Assembly (NCBI RefSeq): GCF_020171655.1
Contig: NZ_JAIVAC010000003.1
Span: forward strand, 1-64,000
Origin: Exiguobacterium aestuarii
Lineage (GTDB): Bacteria > Bacillota > Bacilli > Exiguobacteriales > Exiguobacteriaceae
Length of the DNA: 64,000 nucleotides
Reading direction: 5' to 3'
This document shows, piece after piece, positions 62,468-64,000 of the stretch (positions are counted from its first letter, which is position 1; every line of letters starts with the position of its first letter). The notes beneath the pieces were generated by a model that saw only the letters and a list, made by a program, of their open reading frames with translations, was not told the origin of the DNA and made no database searches. The position numbers and the translations under genes were made by a program.

Positions 62468-63396
62468 TACTTCACTTTAATGACGATTTTCCCTTTGGCA
62501 TGCCCTTCTTCTCCATAGTCATGAGCAAGTTTTGTGTCTTCTAAATCAAAGACACGGTCAATCACAGGTTTCAGTTCGCCTTTTTCAACAGCTTCCGCAA
62601 TTTTTTTCAAGCGCTCCCCTGTCGGTTGCATGAAGACATACTCGGCGCGGGCATTTGCTTGTTTGGCTTCCTCTTGATTCGGTGGTGTGGAGATGGAGAC
62701 GAGCATCCCATTTTCTTTCAGCATTCGATACAGTTTGCTCTGTCCGTCTCCTCCCATCGTATCGAATACGAAGTCAAGATCGCGGACTGTCTCTGATGGA
62801 TCTTGTCGTTTATAGTCGATGACCTCGTCGGCCCCAAGTTCGCTGACCCAGTCCACGTTCGGCGTACTCGTTGACGTGACGACATACAATCCGTGTGCTT
62901 TCGCAAGCTGGATGGCAACCGTTCCGACACCACCTGAACCAGCACCGATGAAGATTCGGTCACCCGGTTTCGCATCCATCACTTCGAACATGACTTGCCA
63001 TGCCGTATGCGCGACGAGCGGAAGTGACGCGGCCTCCTCGAAGCTCAATGAATTGGGTTTCTTGACGACGAGATGGGCATCGACCGCCACATATTCGGCA
63101 TATGTGCCTTGCCGCGCAATATCCGAACGGCTGAATACTTCATCGCCGACCTTAAGCTCGGTCACATTCGCCCCGACTTCTTTGATGACTCCCGATACAT
63201 CCCATCCGATGACCAGCGGCATATCGAAATGAAGCATTTCTTTTAAGTATCCTTCACGTAACTTCCAATCCACCGGGTTGACACTTGCGGCATGAACCTC
63301 AATCAATACGTCATCTGCACCGATTGTCGGTTGGTCAAGCTCCCCTACTTTGAATTCGTCTGACCCGCCATACTGTTCGATATATACTGCTTTCAT
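62467..63396 (-). CDS. NADP-dependent oxidoreductase of the MDR/quinone reductase type
   Basis: 309 residues, zinc-free medium-chain reductase: GroES-like N-terminus (MKAVYIEQYGGSDEFKVGEL, HAASVNPVDWKLREGYL), then Rossmann fold IGAGSGGVGTVAIQLAKAHG (about 150-170). Reduces quinones or enals in related proteins; substrate unknown. The ATG at 63396 follows AAAGGAGG by eight bases; the frame is open to 63423. Confidence 0.86.
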   Translation of the reverse strand: MKAVYIEQYGGSDEFKVGELDQPTIGADDVLIEVHAASVNPVDWKLREGYLKEMLHFDMPLVIGWDVSGVIKEVGANVTELKVGDEVFSRSDIARQGTYAEYVAVDAHLVVKKPNSLSFEEAASLPLVAHTAWQVMFEVMDAKPGDRIFIGAGSGGVGTVAIQLAKAHGLYVVTSTSTPNVDWVSELGADEVIDYKRQDPSETVRDLDFVFDTMGGDGQSKLYRMLKENGMLVSISTPPNQEEAKQANARAEYVFMQPTGERLKKIAEAVEKGELKPVIDRVFDLEDTKLAHDYGEEGHAKGKIVIKVK

Positions 63397-63458
63397 CCCA
63401 TCGTCCTCCTTTGAATGATTCACCTTTATTGGGTTCCCATTTTAGTCGCATCACAAAC

Positions 63459-63491
63459 GAAAAAGCACACCGCCCGTTAGGCGATGTGCTT
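63459..63491 (-). terminator. Terminator of the right-edge GNAT gene
   Basis: Minus-strand AAGCACATCGCC-TAAC-GGGCGGTGTGCTT followed by TTTCG; the 5' arm begins at the GNAT stop codon. Confidence 0.82.
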
Positions 63492-64000
63492 AGATTGACT
63501 GATGTGTTATATAGCTATAGATATAGACGTCATGGGCTTGTCCCCGCTGACGCATGTAATTATGTAGTCGACCTTCTTGAACGAATCCATTCTTCTCAAG
63601 CATGCGTTGCGACGCGAGATTGTCGATATAGACAATGGCACCGACACGTTCAATCTCACATGTCTCGGCAAACTGTAGGGCCGCATGGAGGGCTTCGGTC
63701 GCAAAACCCGAACGCCAATATTCTGGTCTGAGTTCATAACCGATTTCGGCGCGACGGTGTGACGGCGCCCGATTGTGAAAACCGATTGTTCCAATTAACG
63801 CTTTTGATTCTCGATGTTCAATCGCAAAACGGATGATTGCCCCCGTCTCAATTTGGGTGAGCATATGGGTAAGCATCTGCTCCGTCTCTTCAAGCGTTTG
63901 ATGCGGCTCCATCCCATAATGCTGGAGCACGCGTTCATTTGAAAAAATGGCGAATACGTGTGGACGATCCTCCATTTGAAGGGGGCGCAGTCGAAGACGT
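63490..64000 (-). CDS. RimJ/RimL-type GNAT acetyltransferase (5' end outside window)
   Basis: At least 170 residues seen. The frame stays open past the in-frame ATG at 63975 to the window edge, giving RLRLRPLQMEDRPHVF, the usual start region of this GNAT group (normally preceded by TER or similar), so the true start lies a few codons beyond 64000. Acetyl-CoA site RPEYWRSGFATEAL and the NLASQRMLEKNGF helix are present. Acts on protein N-termini or small amines in relatives; substrate unknown. Confidence 0.85.
   Translation of the reverse strand, partial: RLRLRPLQMEDRPHVFAIFSNERVLQHYGMEPHQTLEETEQMLTHMLTQIETGAIIRFAIEHRESKALIGTIGFHNRAPSHRRAEIGYELRPEYWRSGFATEALHAALQFAETCEIERVGAIVYIDNLASQRMLEKNGFVQEGRLHNYMRQRGQAHDVYIYSYITHQSI

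Overview
The window looks like chromosome of a low-to-mid GC Firmicute of the order Bacillales, most likely Exiguobacterium (inferred from the mix of Bacillus-type orthologues and compact divergent operons; not tested by a search). Strong Shine-Dalgarno sites, frequent GTG/TTG starts and U-tailed hairpin terminators fit this. I see no prophage, transposase, CRISPR array or tRNA.

Layout. 1-314: promoter and leader region of an rRNA operon that reads leftwards out of the window; base 1 is about where 16S rRNA begins. 315-29.2 kb: a backbone that follows, from memory, the Bacillus subtilis order rrn-ygxA-ygzB-perR-gsaB-ygaD-ygaC and mutY-yfhP, then yfhJ-yfhH and recX-yfhF, interrupted by accessory blocks. 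These blocks are an MFS carrier plus DCC protein, a SRPBCC protein, yceI, an aldehyde dehydrogenase with its DUF779 partner, a NERD protein, a polyamine regulator-potABCD operon, and an rtcB-bmrD-bmrC-lldP block. 29-45 kb: amidohydrolase, GNAT, an OmpR-type two-component pair, small proteins, cdd, rlmD, yfkAB, transporters, a PfeT-type Fe(II) efflux ATPase, a PfkB-type kinase, a Nudix protein, a BrkB-type membrane protein and a carbonic anhydrase. 45.4-53.6 kb: the menaquinone genes, menA on the minus strand divergent from menF-D-H-B-E-C. 53.6-64 kb: a second-type methionine aminopeptidase, a YkuI-like protein with a degenerate EAL domain, the CshA helicase, the CvfB-type RNA-binding protein, several small proteins, a plsC-yfmR (ABC-F) pair, an oxidoreductase and a GNAT gene cut by the right edge.

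Most interesting region. The heterodimeric exporter genes bmrC-bmrD (minus strand, 25.3-21.5 kb) are preceded by an unannotated 22-codon leader peptide and a very strong intrinsic terminator. The end of the leader reading frame, including its stop codon, is complementary to the 5' arm of that terminator. This is the layout expected for ribosome-sensing transcription attenuation, as described for bmrB-bmrCD in B. subtilis. Here the same transcript appears to run on into rtcB, an RNA-repair ligase that starts 9 bases after bmrD. This would join antibiotic sensing, drug export and RNA repair in one transcription unit.

Other regulatory signals are a PerR box on the perR promoter, PerR-like and Fur-like boxes upstream of pfeT, CcpA (cre) sites upstream of the aldehyde dehydrogenase and inside the cdd promoter, and terminator hairpins placed inside or just before genes (ntdP-ygaD, menB-menE, cshA).
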